Shown here: positions 1 to 8,391 of the stretch, piece after piece
Layout: the number at the start of each line of letters is the position of its first letter
Numbering within the stretch: the first letter of the stretch is position 1
From: an uncultured bacterium
Lineage (GTDB): Bacteria; Patescibacteriota; Minisyncoccia; Phycocordibacterales; GWA1-40-21
Reading direction: 5' to 3'
Length of the DNA: 44,493 nt
NCBI GenBank assembly: GCA_903822075.1
Contig: CAIJNK010000013.1
Span: 1 to 44,493, forward strand
Notes under the pieces: model-generated
Databases searched by the model: none
What the model was told of the DNA's origin: nothing
The model's input: the letters and a program-made list of their open reading frames with translations, nothing else
Translations under genes and position numbers: made by a program

Positions 1-936
1 CATCCCTATCTGCCAGCCACCGCCGCTACCACTCCCACTCTGTCTTCGCTCGACTCCATCTATTCCTCTCTCTCTACGCTGATCAATCCCGCAAACGTTG
101 CCACCGGCACCACCTATCTGGGGGTGAGGGGGACGTATGTGCCAGCACCAGTCATAGCCAAGGTTGTAACTCTGGGTGTGGGAGCCAATCCGGATGTGAG
201 TGGAGATTATGTGGAGGATGGAGATTATGGTGATTATTCCACTAGTATGTCCTATAAACAAGTTGGCGGCCCTTACTATATTTGGTCTGACGGAAATCCG
301 CCTTCGGGTTACAAAATTAGCACAACGAAAGGAGACGGAACCAATATTTTTTGGAGTCAGGGTGGACAAGTGGATGATACTTATTCGAGTCAAGGTTCAT
401 GTGTTGGTAGCGTGACGGTGCATGATTATCCTTACACTCCGCCAACTGATCCTTGCGATGGCACGCCTGAAATCGGCACAGAGTGTGCGGATGGTACGGT
501 GTATGTCAGTTCTACGCTTCGCACCACGTCGAGCGATGCCGGAACTTACGCTTGGGGACCAAAGGGTGTTACAACCGGAGCAATAGACGTGGCTGAAGGG
601 AGAAACAACATAACGACATTAAAGGCCTTGAGCGCTGATTTGTCTGAATATCCGGCTGCACAGGCGTGTAACAATTCAACGGCCAACGGACACAATGACT
701 GGTATTTGCCGTCGAGCGGTGAATTGAATGTGCTTTTTCAAAATAGTAATTGCAAGAGCGGGAATGGGAATTGTGATGACACAGGTTCAGTCATAGGCGG
801 GTTTACAACGTCCGCCTATTGGTCCTCCACGGAGTTTAATTCCAATTCCGCCCAGTTTCAGATTTTTTCTGATAATAACCAGAGCTCCTTCGACAAGGAT
901 GCCACGTTTAGCGTCCGGTGTGTTCGCACAAATTAG
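1..936 (+). CDS. Secreted DUF1566 (Lcl C-terminal-like) protein, 3' part; candidate DGR target
   Basis: The reading frame is open from base 1, so the N-terminus lies outside the window; 311 codons are visible. The visible N-terminal part is Ser/Thr/Pro-rich and low in complexity, as in surface proteins. The last ~150 residues match the DUF1566 pattern: ECADGTVYV, then NDWYLPSSGELN, then SAYWSSTE, ending VRCVR, a C-type-lectin-like fold found at the end of adhesins and of some diversity-generating-retroelement targets. Between SSTE and VRCVR, 21 of 26 codons end in a pyrimidine, as expected if template AAY codons had been randomised at their adenines. Probably exported and cell-surface; the ligand is unknown. 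The domain call is firm; DGR targeting is inference. Confidence 0.85.
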   Translation, partial: HPYLPATAATTPTLSSLDSIYSSLSTLINPANVATGTTYLGVRGTYVPAPVIAKVVTLGVGANPDVSGDYVEDGDYGDYSTSMSYKQVGGPYYIWSDGNPPSGYKISTTKGDGTNIFWSQGGQVDDTYSSQGSCVGSVTVHDYPYTPPTDPCDGTPEIGTECADGTVYVSSTLRTTSSDAGTYAWGPKGVTTGAIDVAEGRNNITTLKALSADLSEYPAAQACNNSTANGHNDWYLPSSGELNVLFQNSNCKSGNGNCDDTGSVIGGFTTSAYWSSTEFNSNSAQFQIFSDNNQSSFDKDATFSVRCVRTN

Positions 937-941
937 GTTTG

Positions 942-950
942 TGCTATAAT
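942..950 (+). promoter_or_regulatory. Extended -10 promoter of polA
   Basis: TGCTATAAT ends 10 bases before the polA ATG, leaving room for only a few untranslated bases. No Shine-Dalgarno site lies between, so the mRNA is probably leaderless. Confidence 0.6.
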
Positions 951-960
951 CTCCTCATAA

Positions 961-3357
961 ATGCCGCAAAAGACTAAAAAACTGGTGCTTTTGGATGTTC
1001 ACGCGATTGTGCACCGTGCTTATCACGCCTTGCCGGATTTTGCCACAAGCAAAGGAGAGCCAACGGGCGCCTTGTATGGTTTGTCCACAATGCTGCTGAA
1101 AATTATTGCGGATTTGAAACCGGATTATATTGTGGCCTGTTATGATTTACCAAAACCCACCTACCGACATGAAGCTTACAAGGATTATAAGGCCGGCCGG
1201 GCGAAGACGGATGAGGAGCTGGTATCTCAGTTGAAAAAATCCCGGGAAATTTTTGAAGCCTTTAACATTCCCATGTATCAGAAGGAAGGTTTTGAAGCCG
1301 ATGATATGATTGGTACTTTGGTGGAGAAGAATTTGGAAAATAAGGACCTGGATATAATCATCGCCTCCGGCGATATGGACACCTTGCAACTCGTAGTTGA
1401 TGATAAAGTGCGCGTCTATACTTTAAAAAAGGGAATTAAGGATACCATTATCTATAACGAAAAGGCGGTCGTGGAAAGGTTTGGCTTTTTACCCAAGCTC
1501 CTGCCGGATTATAAAGGTCTGCGCGGGGATCCATCCGATAACATTATCGGGATAAAAGGAATAGGAGAAAAGACGGCTCAGATTTTAATTTCTAATTTTG
1601 GCAGTATCGAAGATATTTATAAAAAATTAAAAGCTAGAGGCGGAAAGGAAGCTTTTAAAAAAGTTGGGATTACTGACAGAATAGTCGGCTTACTGGAAAC
1701 TGGGGAAGAAGAAGCGCAGTTTTCCAAAATGCTCGGCACTATCAGGCGGGATGCACCGATTGATTTTGCCATTCCAGAAAAAACCTGGGAAGAAAATTTG
1801 GACCAGGAGAAAGTATTGAAACTCTGGAGTGATTTGGAATTTAGGACTTTAGGGACAAGACTGAAAGAGGTTTTGACCGGAAAAACTGGGGAGAAGCCGG
1901 CGGAAAAAAAAGCCGAAGTGGAGAAGGTAAATAACCAACTTTTCGTTGATAGCGAGTTGTCAGAAGAGGAACTAAAAGAAGCACAGATAGCTCTGTGGCT
2001 TATTAACTCCAATATCACCAATCCGAAGATTGAGGATGTTCTTAATATGTCGGCTAAGAAAGATTTGAAGGAGGCTCGACTGGCACTTTTGGAGGAAATC
2101 AAATACAAGAAGCTGGACGAAGTCTTTGAGCACATTGAGAAACCGCTGATTCCGATTATAAAGAAAATGGAAGAGAGGGGGGTAGTGGTGGATAAGGATG
2201 TTTTGTTAAAACTTTCTGTTGAGAATCATAAAATTTTAGCCGGTTTAGAGAAAAAGATTTGGAATTTGGCCGGCGGAGAGTTTAATATTAATTCTCCGAA
2301 ACAAATGGGGGAAGTCCTGTTTGAGAAAATGGGTCTAGTCGTAAAAAATCAGAAAAAGACGGCTGCGGGAAAAGTCAGCACTAAGGAATCTGAATTAGAA
2401 AAGATGCGAGATCTGCACCCGATCATCGGTTTGATTTTGGAATATAGGGAATTGCAAAAAATACTTTCCACTTATATTGATAATATTCCAGGAATGGTGG
2501 CGGAGGACGGGCGTCTGCACGCAAAATTTCTGCAGACAGGAACGACCACCGGACGAATGTCCTCTCAAGATCCAAACTTACAGAATATACCCAATAAAAG
2601 TGAGCTTGGCCAGGAGGTACGTAAAGCTTTCCGAGCGGCCGCGGGAGAAAAACTGGTCGCTTTTGATTACTCGCAAATCGAAATTAGGATTGCCGCTTTT
2701 TTGTCCGGGGATGAGAAATTACTGGAGATCTTTAGGCGAGGAGAAGATGTTCATACTGCCGTGGCGTCAGAGGTGTTTGATGTCTCCTTGGACAAGGTGG
2801 ACAAGGAAATGCGCCGCAAGGCCAAAGTGATTAACTTTGGTATTATGTATGGCATGGGTGTTTCCGCCTTGAAAGTTAATTTAGGAACAGACAGGAAGGA
2901 AGCTCAGAAATTTTATGACGATTATTTTGCCAAGTTTAGTGGTCTTGCTTCTTATCTTGATGCTGTAAAATCTGATACGGTGCGGAGTGGTTATACTGAG
3001 ACACTTTTTGGCAGGAGAAGGTATTTTGAGGGTATAAAAAGTAAGATCCCATTTATTAAAGCTATGAATGAACGGATGGCTATCAATGCGCCCATCCAAG
3101 GAACAGAGGCTGATATCGTTAAATTGGCCATGATAAAAGTAAATGATTATTTAAAGAAAGAAAATCTCTTGGAAAAAGTTAACCTGCTTTTGCAGGTTCA
3201 TGACGAATTGGTTTTTGAAATGGAAGAGGGTTTGGTGTCTAAAATAGCTCCCAGAATAAAAGAAATTATGGAAACAGTGGTCAGCCCGGAGCAGACTAAG
3301 GGTGTAGTGTGTAAAGTGGAGTATAAAGTGGGGGATAACTGGGGAGAAATGAAGTAA
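961..3357 (+). CDS. polA: DNA polymerase I, proofreading region reduced
   Basis: Repair and Okazaki-fragment processing polymerase, 798 residues (about 930 in E. coli). Residues 1-295 form the 5' nuclease domain (EADDMIGTL, ASGDMDTLQ and GDPSDNIIGIKGIGEKTA are visible). Only ~100 residues separate it from the polymerase domain, where the 3'-5' exonuclease is normally ~190, and no DxE metal motif is seen, so proofreading is probably absent. The polymerase domain (~396-798) is intact: motif A FDYSQIE with catalytic D569, O-helix RRKAKVINFGIMYG with F626, and motif C VHDELVFE with D748. The ATG lies directly after an extended -10 box. holA follows after 41 bases and may be co-transcribed. Confidence 0.97.
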   Translation: MPQKTKKLVLLDVHAIVHRAYHALPDFATSKGEPTGALYGLSTMLLKIIADLKPDYIVACYDLPKPTYRHEAYKDYKAGRAKTDEELVSQLKKSREIFEAFNIPMYQKEGFEADDMIGTLVEKNLENKDLDIIIASGDMDTLQLVVDDKVRVYTLKKGIKDTIIYNEKAVVERFGFLPKLLPDYKGLRGDPSDNIIGIKGIGEKTAQILISNFGSIEDIYKKLKARGGKEAFKKVGITDRIVGLLETGEEEAQFSKMLGTIRRDAPIDFAIPEKTWEENLDQEKVLKLWSDLEFRTLGTRLKEVLTGKTGEKPAEKKAEVEKVNNQLFVDSELSEEELKEAQIALWLINSNITNPKIEDVLNMSAKKDLKEARLALLEEIKYKKLDEVFEHIEKPLIPIIKKMEERGVVVDKDVLLKLSVENHKILAGLEKKIWNLAGGEFNINSPKQMGEVLFEKMGLVVKNQKKTAAGKVSTKESELEKMRDLHPIIGLILEYRELQKILSTYIDNIPGMVAEDGRLHAKFLQTGTTTGRMSSQDPNLQNIPNKSELGQEVRKAFRAAAGEKLVAFDYSQIEIRIAAFLSGDEKLLEIFRRGEDVHTAVASEVFDVSLDKVDKEMRRKAKVINFGIMYGMGVSALKVNLGTDRKEAQKFYDDYFAKFSGLASYLDAVKSDTVRSGYTETLFGRRRYFEGIKSKIPFIKAMNERMAINAPIQGTEADIVKLAMIKVNDYLKKENLLEKVNLLLQVHDELVFEMEEGLVSKIAPRIKEIMETVVSPEQTKGVVCKVEYKVGDNWGEMK

Positions 3358-3398
3358 AACAGCTTTACATTTTTATGTATAAATCTTAAACTGGGGGA

Positions 3399-4160
3399 AT
3401 GATTTACCTTTTTCACGGCACGGATAAAACAAAGGCCAGGACGATGGCGCACAAGGCGGTGGAAGCGGCCAAGAAGAAACACGAAGGGGCGGAGTTTTTT
3501 AAACTGAGCACCGAGGATTTTTCAGCCAATAAATTAGATGAGCTCACGGCCAGCCAGGGGCTTTTTTATTCCGGTTCTATCGTGTTTGCGGATTCGCTTT
3601 TTGGTGAAGCGGGCATCTCTGAGATTTTGCACAAAAAAATTAAAGAAATTTCGGAATCACCAAATTTTTTCGTGTTTCTGGAAGCGAAGTTGAATAAGAA
3701 GGAGCTGGAAAAGTTTGAGAAATACGCGCAAAAGATAGAAGAGTTTAAGGAACCAGAAAGAAGATTGAGCAAGAAAGAAGAGCTGGCTTTGAAGGGGGAG
3801 AAGATAGGTTTCTTTGACTTTGCCAATACATTAGGCGAGAGGAATAAAAAAATGCTGTGGACTTTATATCAGGACGCTTTAGTGGAAGAAGTGGCCTCTG
3901 AGGAAGTGCACGCCATGTTTTTTTGGCAAGTGAAATCCATGCTTGCCGCTTTGAAATCCAAGGATGCCGGTGAGGCCGGACTCAATCCTTTCGTTTTTAC
4001 CAAAGCAAAATCCTATGCCAAAAACTTTGGTCACACCACAGATGAAGCAGAGAAAAAACTAAAGGAAATGTCTACCACTCTTTTTGAAATGTATCACGAA
4101 GCTCACCGTGGTAATGCGGATTTTGCCGTGGCGTTGGAGAAGTTTGTGTTGGGGCTCTAG
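3399..4160 (+). CDS. holA: DNA polymerase III delta subunit, short divergent form
   Basis: Clamp-loader delta subunit candidate, 253 residues against ~340 in classical HolA. It begins MIYLFHGTD as delta subunits do, where the beta strand leads into a degenerate nucleotide site. The middle is a Lys/Glu-rich helical stretch, and the C-terminal part has the HolA-like NPFVFTKAKSYAKNF followed by a helical collar-like segment ending HRGNADFAVALEKFVLGL. The start is supported by a G-rich GGGGGA just upstream. It sits right after polA, a sensible replication neighbour. The N-terminal AAA-like portion appears shortened. Family assignment rests on pattern and context. Confidence 0.7.
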   Translation: MIYLFHGTDKTKARTMAHKAVEAAKKKHEGAEFFKLSTEDFSANKLDELTASQGLFYSGSIVFADSLFGEAGISEILHKKIKEISESPNFFVFLEAKLNKKELEKFEKYAQKIEEFKEPERRLSKKEELALKGEKIGFFDFANTLGERNKKMLWTLYQDALVEEVASEEVHAMFFWQVKSMLAALKSKDAGEAGLNPFVFTKAKSYAKNFGHTTDEAEKKLKEMSTTLFEMYHEAHRGNADFAVALEKFVLGL

Positions 4161-4239
4161 ATTTGTCCCCACAACAAGAGATTATTATGACTATTTTGAG
4201 CGATAGTTCTTATGAGTGTAAGTCGCTAGTGGAGGAGTC

Positions 4240-5325
4240 TTACATACATACATTTTCTAGCGGTTTCGTATAATCAACACTATCTAACATCATTTTTTGT
4301 ATGGAGATTTCATCATTTAATATATTACAGTCTTGCATTGTACCGATTATTATTAAAAAGCCGTCAGTTGTAACTGCGATATTTTCTCCGTATGAAAAAC
4401 AGGCGTCTCCGGTACCAAAATGTGCAACCTTATACCCACGGTCGTTCAGAATTTGTTTTGGGTTCATAAAAGGTTCCACTTTATTTGAGCAAATATTTTG
4501 TTTTGTATCAGTATCAAACCAAATTTTTTGGTCAGGCAGATATATATAATTACCTGAATCAACCTGGACATTAAATGAATAATCTTTCGGTTTCTTTACT
4601 TGTACCTTAAAACCGCCCATTTCCTTTGTTTCAACATTCAGTAATGATCCGGTCGAGGTACTATTTTTGTTTGATTCTGTGATCGTTATATTTGGAGGAT
4701 ACTTAAAAGTGAAACCGTACTCTAGGTTTGCATAGGTTTTCCACTGAGATAGGGGAATACTTAAAGCCTCAGTAGCCAATATTTGTCTTTTACAACTCTC
4801 AATCTGTTCGTTCTGATTGAATGTAATTAAGTTACATATAGAAATATCTTTTTTGTTTACTGCCACGCTAGTATAACAAATAGTACGAGGTCGATATGCC
4901 CCACTGTCTGTTAAGGTCCCACAAATATCTAGATCCTTCCGTGAGCCGGCAACTTCTGCGGTACATTGATCTATATAGTTATTTACATAACTGTTAACAT
5001 CACTTTCGCCAAAAGCAGCCGCTTGAGCAATTCGAAATTTTAGTTGTTTCTTGCAAGTATCATAATCTTCGTACCTGATTGCCACTTTGGTTATACAATC
5101 ACCTATGGCATTCTCCTTTTGAAAAGAGTTCTCGCATTGTGATATTTCATTTTTTAATTTATCCGGAGTTATAATATTTTGTTTGGCAGTTGACGTATTA
5201 CTTATGTTGCTAGTTTGATTTCCATTTGTCTTTTTTTTATAAACATACATTCCGGTACAAACTACTAATAAAGCAATTATTGCTATTAATATAGGAGCCA
5301 CAAAACCTTTTTGTAAGTTTTTCAT
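4240..5325 (-). CDS. Membrane-anchored extracytoplasmic protein with prepilin-like N-terminus
   Basis: The chosen start gives MKNLQKGF followed by a single hydrophobic helix (residues ~8-27) and KKK, then an Asn/Thr/Ser linker. An upstream in-frame extension is rejected because an extended -10 (TGCTATAAT, minus strand, 5332-5340) ends 6 bases before this ATG. KGF resembles a class III (prepilin) cleavage site, but the usual Glu at +5 is missing. Residues ~50-200 hold many spaced Cys (QCENSF, DTCKKQ, DQCTAEV, DICGTL, TICYTS), suggesting disulfide-linked helical repeats. The C-terminal half resembles a beta-rich domain with YGFTFKYP, a motif also present in variant form in the gene at 36134. 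Function unknown. Confidence 0.75.
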   Translation of the reverse strand: MKNLQKGFVAPILIAIIALLVVCTGMYVYKKKTNGNQTSNISNTSTAKQNIITPDKLKNEISQCENSFQKENAIGDCITKVAIRYEDYDTCKKQLKFRIAQAAAFGESDVNSYVNNYIDQCTAEVAGSRKDLDICGTLTDSGAYRPRTICYTSVAVNKKDISICNLITFNQNEQIESCKRQILATEALSIPLSQWKTYANLEYGFTFKYPPNITITESNKNSTSTGSLLNVETKEMGGFKVQVKKPKDYSFNVQVDSGNYIYLPDQKIWFDTDTKQNICSNKVEPFMNPKQILNDRGYKVAHFGTGDACFSYGENIAVTTDGFLIIIGTMQDCNILNDEISIQKMMLDSVDYTKPLENVCM

Positions 5326-5331
5326 GTGGAA

Positions 5332-5340
5332 ATTATAGCA
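5332..5340 (-). promoter_or_regulatory. Extended -10 promoter of the prepilin-like gene
   Basis: TGCTATAAT on the minus strand ends 6 bases before the ATG at 5325; no Shine-Dalgarno site. Predicts a leaderless mRNA. Confidence 0.6.
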
Positions 5341-5478
5341 TAAAACGGGGGAGGAGCCCGGGGGAGATCTTCCATTACATGGACAGTAGAGGTTTCCCAT
5401 TTTTTCACAATAGGAATTGCTCAAAAATATGGGAGAACCTTTTCTCTTCCCCCACGCAAACAAAATTGTTTGTTTGCT

Positions 5479-5532
5479 CGGGCGGACATTTAAAAATAAG
5501 CGCCTAGGCGCTTATTTTTAAATGTCCGCCCG
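5479..5532. repeat. 54-bp perfect palindrome overlapping the 3' end of tRNA-Lys
   Basis: Two 27-base arms meet at the central base pair step with no mismatch and no spacer (CCTAGG at the centre). The right arm contains the last 8 bases of the tRNA-Lys gene (acceptor strand and discriminator), so the left arm is an inverted copy of the tRNA 3' end plus its flank. The core, with T-runs on both sides, would act as a bidirectional intrinsic terminator; the outer arms exceed what termination needs. Confidence 0.95.
5491..5520. terminator. Bidirectional intrinsic terminator core inside the palindrome
   Basis: AAAAATAAGCGCC followed by its reverse complement around a central TA/AT, with A/T-runs on each flank. 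It would end tRNA-Lys transcription on the minus strand. Confidence 0.7.
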
Positions 5533-5597
5533 GGGGGAATCGAACCCACGACCGTCTCCTTAAAAGGGAGCTGCTCTACCGACTGAGCTACGGGCGG
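5525..5597 (-). tRNA. tRNA-Lys(UUU)
   Basis: 73 bases fold as a cloverleaf: acceptor CCGCCCG/CGGGCGG, D-stem GCTC/GAGC, anticodon loop CTTTTAA (anticodon TTT), T-arm with GGTTCGATTCC, discriminator A. The outermost anticodon-stem pair is a G-A mismatch. CCA is not encoded. Its 3' acceptor strand is shared with the 54-bp palindrome. Confidence 0.95.
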
Positions 5598-5607
5598 AAC
5601 AGGAAAA

Positions 5608-5636
5608 ATATAACAAAAATAAGGCTAAATGTCCAA
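5608..5636 (-). promoter_or_regulatory. Promoter of tRNA-Lys
   Basis: On the minus strand TTGGAC, 17 bases, TTATAT, ending 10 bases before the mature tRNA 5' end. Confidence 0.6.
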
Positions 5637-5710
5637 TTGCCCATGACAAAATTGACTGCTTTGAACGAAAATCAGTTAACATTTAACTTACCACATGTTA
5701 TCATGTGAAC

Positions 5711-6067
5711 ATGGGTATATTTGAAAACATGATGAATGCGCGGGAAGCACGAGGGATGACTCCAGCTTTTCAAGCCGAAATGGCTAGAGAAAATGCCGAG
5801 TTTATGGATATTTTGGGCCATCTTGGCAGTAATACATTTGATGCGGGTGTCTCCGTTATTCTCAAAACTCCAACCACCTTATTCCTGAATGCTATAAAAA
5901 CCCTCTACAGTAAAGGCTATGGTTTTGATAGCTATACCAAGGACGCTTTTAAACTTTTTCTGGGGAAAGATGGCGTGGCACACCGAACTCTCAAGGTGGC
6001 CGCCAGTGCCGTCCATCTGGCTGGGCAAGGAACTAAGATAGGAGTCAGACAGTTATTTAAAATATAA
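5711..6067 (+). CDS. Conserved-looking hypothetical protein
   Basis: 118 residues, not recognised. A GTG two codons upstream is possible, but a TATCAT -10 box (5699-5704) ends 6 bases before ATG 5711, the same spacing seen in many genes here, so ATG 5711 is preferred. The protein is mostly helical with a Met-rich start, an amphipathic middle (GVSVILKTPTTLFLNAI) and a basic C-terminus; no signal peptide or clear transmembrane helix. It is the first of three closely spaced same-strand unknowns (gaps 5 and 13 bases), probably one operon with two TATA-like starts at most. Confidence 0.7.
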   Translation: MGIFENMMNAREARGMTPAFQAEMARENAEFMDILGHLGSNTFDAGVSVILKTPTTLFLNAIKTLYSKGYGFDSYTKDAFKLFLGKDGVAHRTLKVAASAVHLAGQGTKIGVRQLFKI

Positions 6068-6072
6068 ACACA

Positions 6073-6354
6073 ATGGATACACAACAAGAGATAAAAAAAC
6101 TGATCGCGGAATATGTTAAAAAACTCGAGGATAAAGAGGGAGAATTGACGGCGTTCAAGAAAGAAATAGAAGCCATCATCTCGACCTCAAAAGAAGATTT
6201 GGCTAAGGCAACAACCGATCTTGATTTAAGATTTAATAATAATGAGATAAGCGAGGATGAATATTTGTCTTTGTTCCGTGATCAAAAACAAAGTATCCTG
6301 CTTGCAACCAAAGGGAAACTAGACGCTCTGGTCAAGAATTTAAACACTGATTAA
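6073..6354 (+). CDS. Hypothetical coiled-coil protein
   Basis: 93 residues, very rich in Lys and Glu, with long heptad-like helices (IKKLIAEYVKKLEDKEGEL and on) and no transmembrane segment. It starts 5 bases after the previous stop and ends 13 bases before the next start, so the three genes are probably translated from one mRNA. It may be a small structural or adaptor protein; no family recognised. Confidence 0.7.
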   Translation: MDTQQEIKKLIAEYVKKLEDKEGELTAFKKEIEAIISTSKEDLAKATTDLDLRFNNNEISEDEYLSLFRDQKQSILLATKGKLDALVKNLNTD

Positions 6355-6367
6355 ATCAAGTAATATT

Positions 6368-7225
6368 TTGCCAAATGACGAAAAACTTAATAATGTCGGC
6401 CAACCGGTACTAAAATTACTGGAGGCTAATGAATTCTCAGATGCCTTCTGGGCGTCCGTGGAAATTGCCGATGATCTGGAAAGAGAAAGGCTGCAAAGCC
6501 TGATTAGCGAGAGTAAAAGAGCTTTTGTTCTAAAGAAGATAAAGGAAATTCCGTGGCTGGAAAAGATAGTTTCGGATCACTCCTATATTCTTTATTATTT
6601 TGAAAATGTCGACGCAAAAATTTTTGATCATCTTGACATCCTCCAGTCTTTTACAGAGGAAGCTATTTTAAAAGAAGAAGCTAATACTCAAACAAAGGAG
6701 GCTCTGAAGAGAAGACTGGAGACCAAACCACTTGCCTCTGACGAAGAAATTGAGGCGGGGACATACTGGGAAAGCCTTGAACCGCAAGTTGCGGAAGCAA
6801 TGATTAAATTAAACAGAAAAGGCTACCACACTTTCGAATCCGGTTTTGACAGTGATCGCCTTGGGGCCAGGGAACAGTATTTCAGTGTTTTTAAGGAGAC
6901 CACGCCACTTTCAGCCCCTGATTCACTTGTTCAAGTTATGAAGGGAAAGGGGATAACTTTGACCGTAAATGACTCAATGAGTGATCGTGACAGTCTGATT
7001 TTGTCATCCAACAGGAAAATGACTCTAGTTGATTGGAAAGAAGTGTGGAATCTGGTGGCGGAAATTTTACCGATCAGAGCGAAAAGTTTAGCCGAACCAG
7101 CCATAAAACCCACAGTGACTTTTATGGAACAATTTAGAAATAAACAAGAAAAAGTTCGTCGAGGTGAAACCGTATACATTGGTTATGATTTTTGGCTAGA
7201 GAATGGGAGAGTTGTTGAGAGATAA
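6368..7225 (+). CDS. Hypothetical protein with KGYxTFESGF motif
   Basis: 285 residues starting at TTG (no in-frame ATG near). Residues 1-130 are helical and acidic. A second part begins near residue 140 with AEAMIKLNRKGYHTFESGF, reminiscent of short alpha/beta proteins found in related small genomes, and runs to the C-terminus with an EQFRNKQEKVRRGE segment. No signal peptide and no transmembrane helix. Last member of the three-gene set at 5711-7225. Function unknown. Confidence 0.7.
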   Translation: MPNDEKLNNVGQPVLKLLEANEFSDAFWASVEIADDLERERLQSLISESKRAFVLKKIKEIPWLEKIVSDHSYILYYFENVDAKIFDHLDILQSFTEEAILKEEANTQTKEALKRRLETKPLASDEEIEAGTYWESLEPQVAEAMIKLNRKGYHTFESGFDSDRLGAREQYFSVFKETTPLSAPDSLVQVMKGKGITLTVNDSMSDRDSLILSSNRKMTLVDWKEVWNLVAEILPIRAKSLAEPAIKPTVTFMEQFRNKQEKVRRGETVYIGYDFWLENGRVVER

Positions 7226-7247
7226 AATTCTTAAGAAGCCCGTTTGA

Positions 7248-7661
7248 TTACAACAACGGTATATCTCTAGCAAAGAGGCCGGGACCAGTGAGCAGAAGGG
7301 AGAGGCAGATGGCGGAGAGTAATAGATAAAAAACCATATCCCTTTTTAGAATGGATTCCTCTTTATATTCCACCAAGAGTTCACTGATACAGATGATGGC
7401 TAATATGAGAGTGGCAAGTTGGGTATAAGCGCCGACGAGTAAAAGCAGGCCGCCAAGGACCTCGACAGCTGCCAGAAGGCCGGTAAAAAAACCAGCCGGT
7501 TTTATTCCTAAAATATGCAAGGAGCTTATCCAACCCGGCCTTTCCTTGGTCATTTTTAAATAACCTAGATTCAAGAAAATAAAACCAACCACCACTCTCA
7601 AAATGAGAGGCGCCAATAAGCTGTAGGAAAATAATTGGGGGAATAGGTTGAATGTTTGCAT
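7248..7661 (-). CDS. DoxX family membrane protein
   Basis: 137 residues with four hydrophobic helices. The DoxX signature is visible: LRVVVGFIFLNLGYLKM in helix 1, then GFFTGLLAAVEVLGGLLLLVGAYTQLA. The family comprises small quinol-oxidase-associated or redox-related membrane proteins whose role in small-genome bacteria is unclear. A minus-strand TGTTATACT box (7669-7677) ends 7 bases before the ATG, suggesting a leaderless mRNA. It diverges from the methyltransferase gene at 7691. Confidence 0.85.
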   Translation of the reverse strand: MQTFNLFPQLFSYSLLAPLILRVVVGFIFLNLGYLKMTKERPGWISSLHILGIKPAGFFTGLLAAVEVLGGLLLLVGAYTQLATLILAIICISELLVEYKEESILKRDMVFYLLLSAICLSLLLTGPGLFARDIPLL

Positions 7662-7690
7662 GTCATATAGTATAACATAAAATATAAAAC

Positions 7691-8179
7691 ATGAATAAAG
7701 AGAAGAAACAAATAGTGGTGGTTTTGGACAATATAAGAAGCACGCATAACGTTGGCTCCATATTTAGGACTGCCGATGCGCTTGGCGTGGGGCAGATGAT
7801 ACTTTGTGGAACTACGCCGACACCGACAGATCGGTTTGGTCGGGCAAGGAAAGATATTGCTAAAGTAGCCTTAGGGGCTGAAGAAAGTATATCTTGGAAA
7901 TATGAGGAGGATACAATAAAGGTGCTTAAAGATTTGAAAAAGGTCGGTTATCTGATAGTGGCAATAGAGCAAGCTGAGAATTCGATGGATTATAAAAAAG
8001 TAAAATTAGATAAAAATGGCAAAGTGGCTTTTATAATGGGAGAGGAAGTGGAGGGGGTGAAACCGAAAATTTTAAAACTAGTTGATGTTATTGCCGAAAT
8101 ACCAATGTTGGGCCAGAAGGAATCACTTAACGTTTCGGTGGCGTTTGGCGTGGCTGTGTTTAGGATTTTAAGTATCTAA
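7691..8179 (+). CDS. SpoU/TrmH family RNA 2'-O-methyltransferase
   Basis: 162 residues, the minimal SPOUT knot methyltransferase without an RNA-binding extension. Motif 1 is LDNIRSTHNVGSIFRTADA (residues ~12-30), motif 2 is IMGEEVEGV and motif 3 is IPMLGQKESLNVSVAFGVAVF near the C-terminus; the Asn of motif 1 and the SLNVSVA loop bind substrate ribose and S-adenosylmethionine. It methylates a ribose in tRNA or rRNA; the exact position cannot be told from sequence. Divergent from DoxX. Confidence 0.93.
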   Translation: MNKEKKQIVVVLDNIRSTHNVGSIFRTADALGVGQMILCGTTPTPTDRFGRARKDIAKVALGAEESISWKYEEDTIKVLKDLKKVGYLIVAIEQAENSMDYKKVKLDKNGKVAFIMGEEVEGVKPKILKLVDVIAEIPMLGQKESLNVSVAFGVAVFRILSI

Positions 8180-8180
8180 T

Positions 8181-8366
8181 TCATTTAAGAATAATAGTTT
8201 GGGTGTAAACCTTTGGTTGATAAACACTAGCCGTGTTTTGTTTTTTTATAACAGGCTGGCTGTTAGCGGCTGTTTCTTGTTTCAGGCGCGCTGGGCCGCC
8301 GCCAACGAACCAGAGGCAGAATAAGATAAAGATCATTTTAAGTACCCACAACACGTCTTCATTCAT
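8181..8366 (-). CDS. Small membrane-anchored hypothetical protein
   Basis: 61 residues: one N-terminal hydrophobic helix (residues ~6-23) followed by a basic, Gln/Thr-rich tail outside. A minus-strand TAAGAT -10-like box ends about 9 bases before the ATG, as for zwf and ruvX, which favours a real gene. It lies between the methyltransferase (convergent, 1 base apart) and mutM. Short length keeps confidence moderate. Confidence 0.5.
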   Translation of the reverse strand: MNEDVLWVLKMIFILFCLWFVGGGPARLKQETAANSQPVIKKQNTASVYQPKVYTQTIILK

Positions 8367-8391
8367 AAAGGAGATATCTTAATTTAAAAAA

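Noticed and set aside
5326-5463. N-terminal extension of the prepilin-like protein
   Set aside because: It would begin upstream of the TGCTATAAT promoter and encode Cys/Pro-rich sequence unlike a leader; the ATG at 5325 gives a proper anchor.
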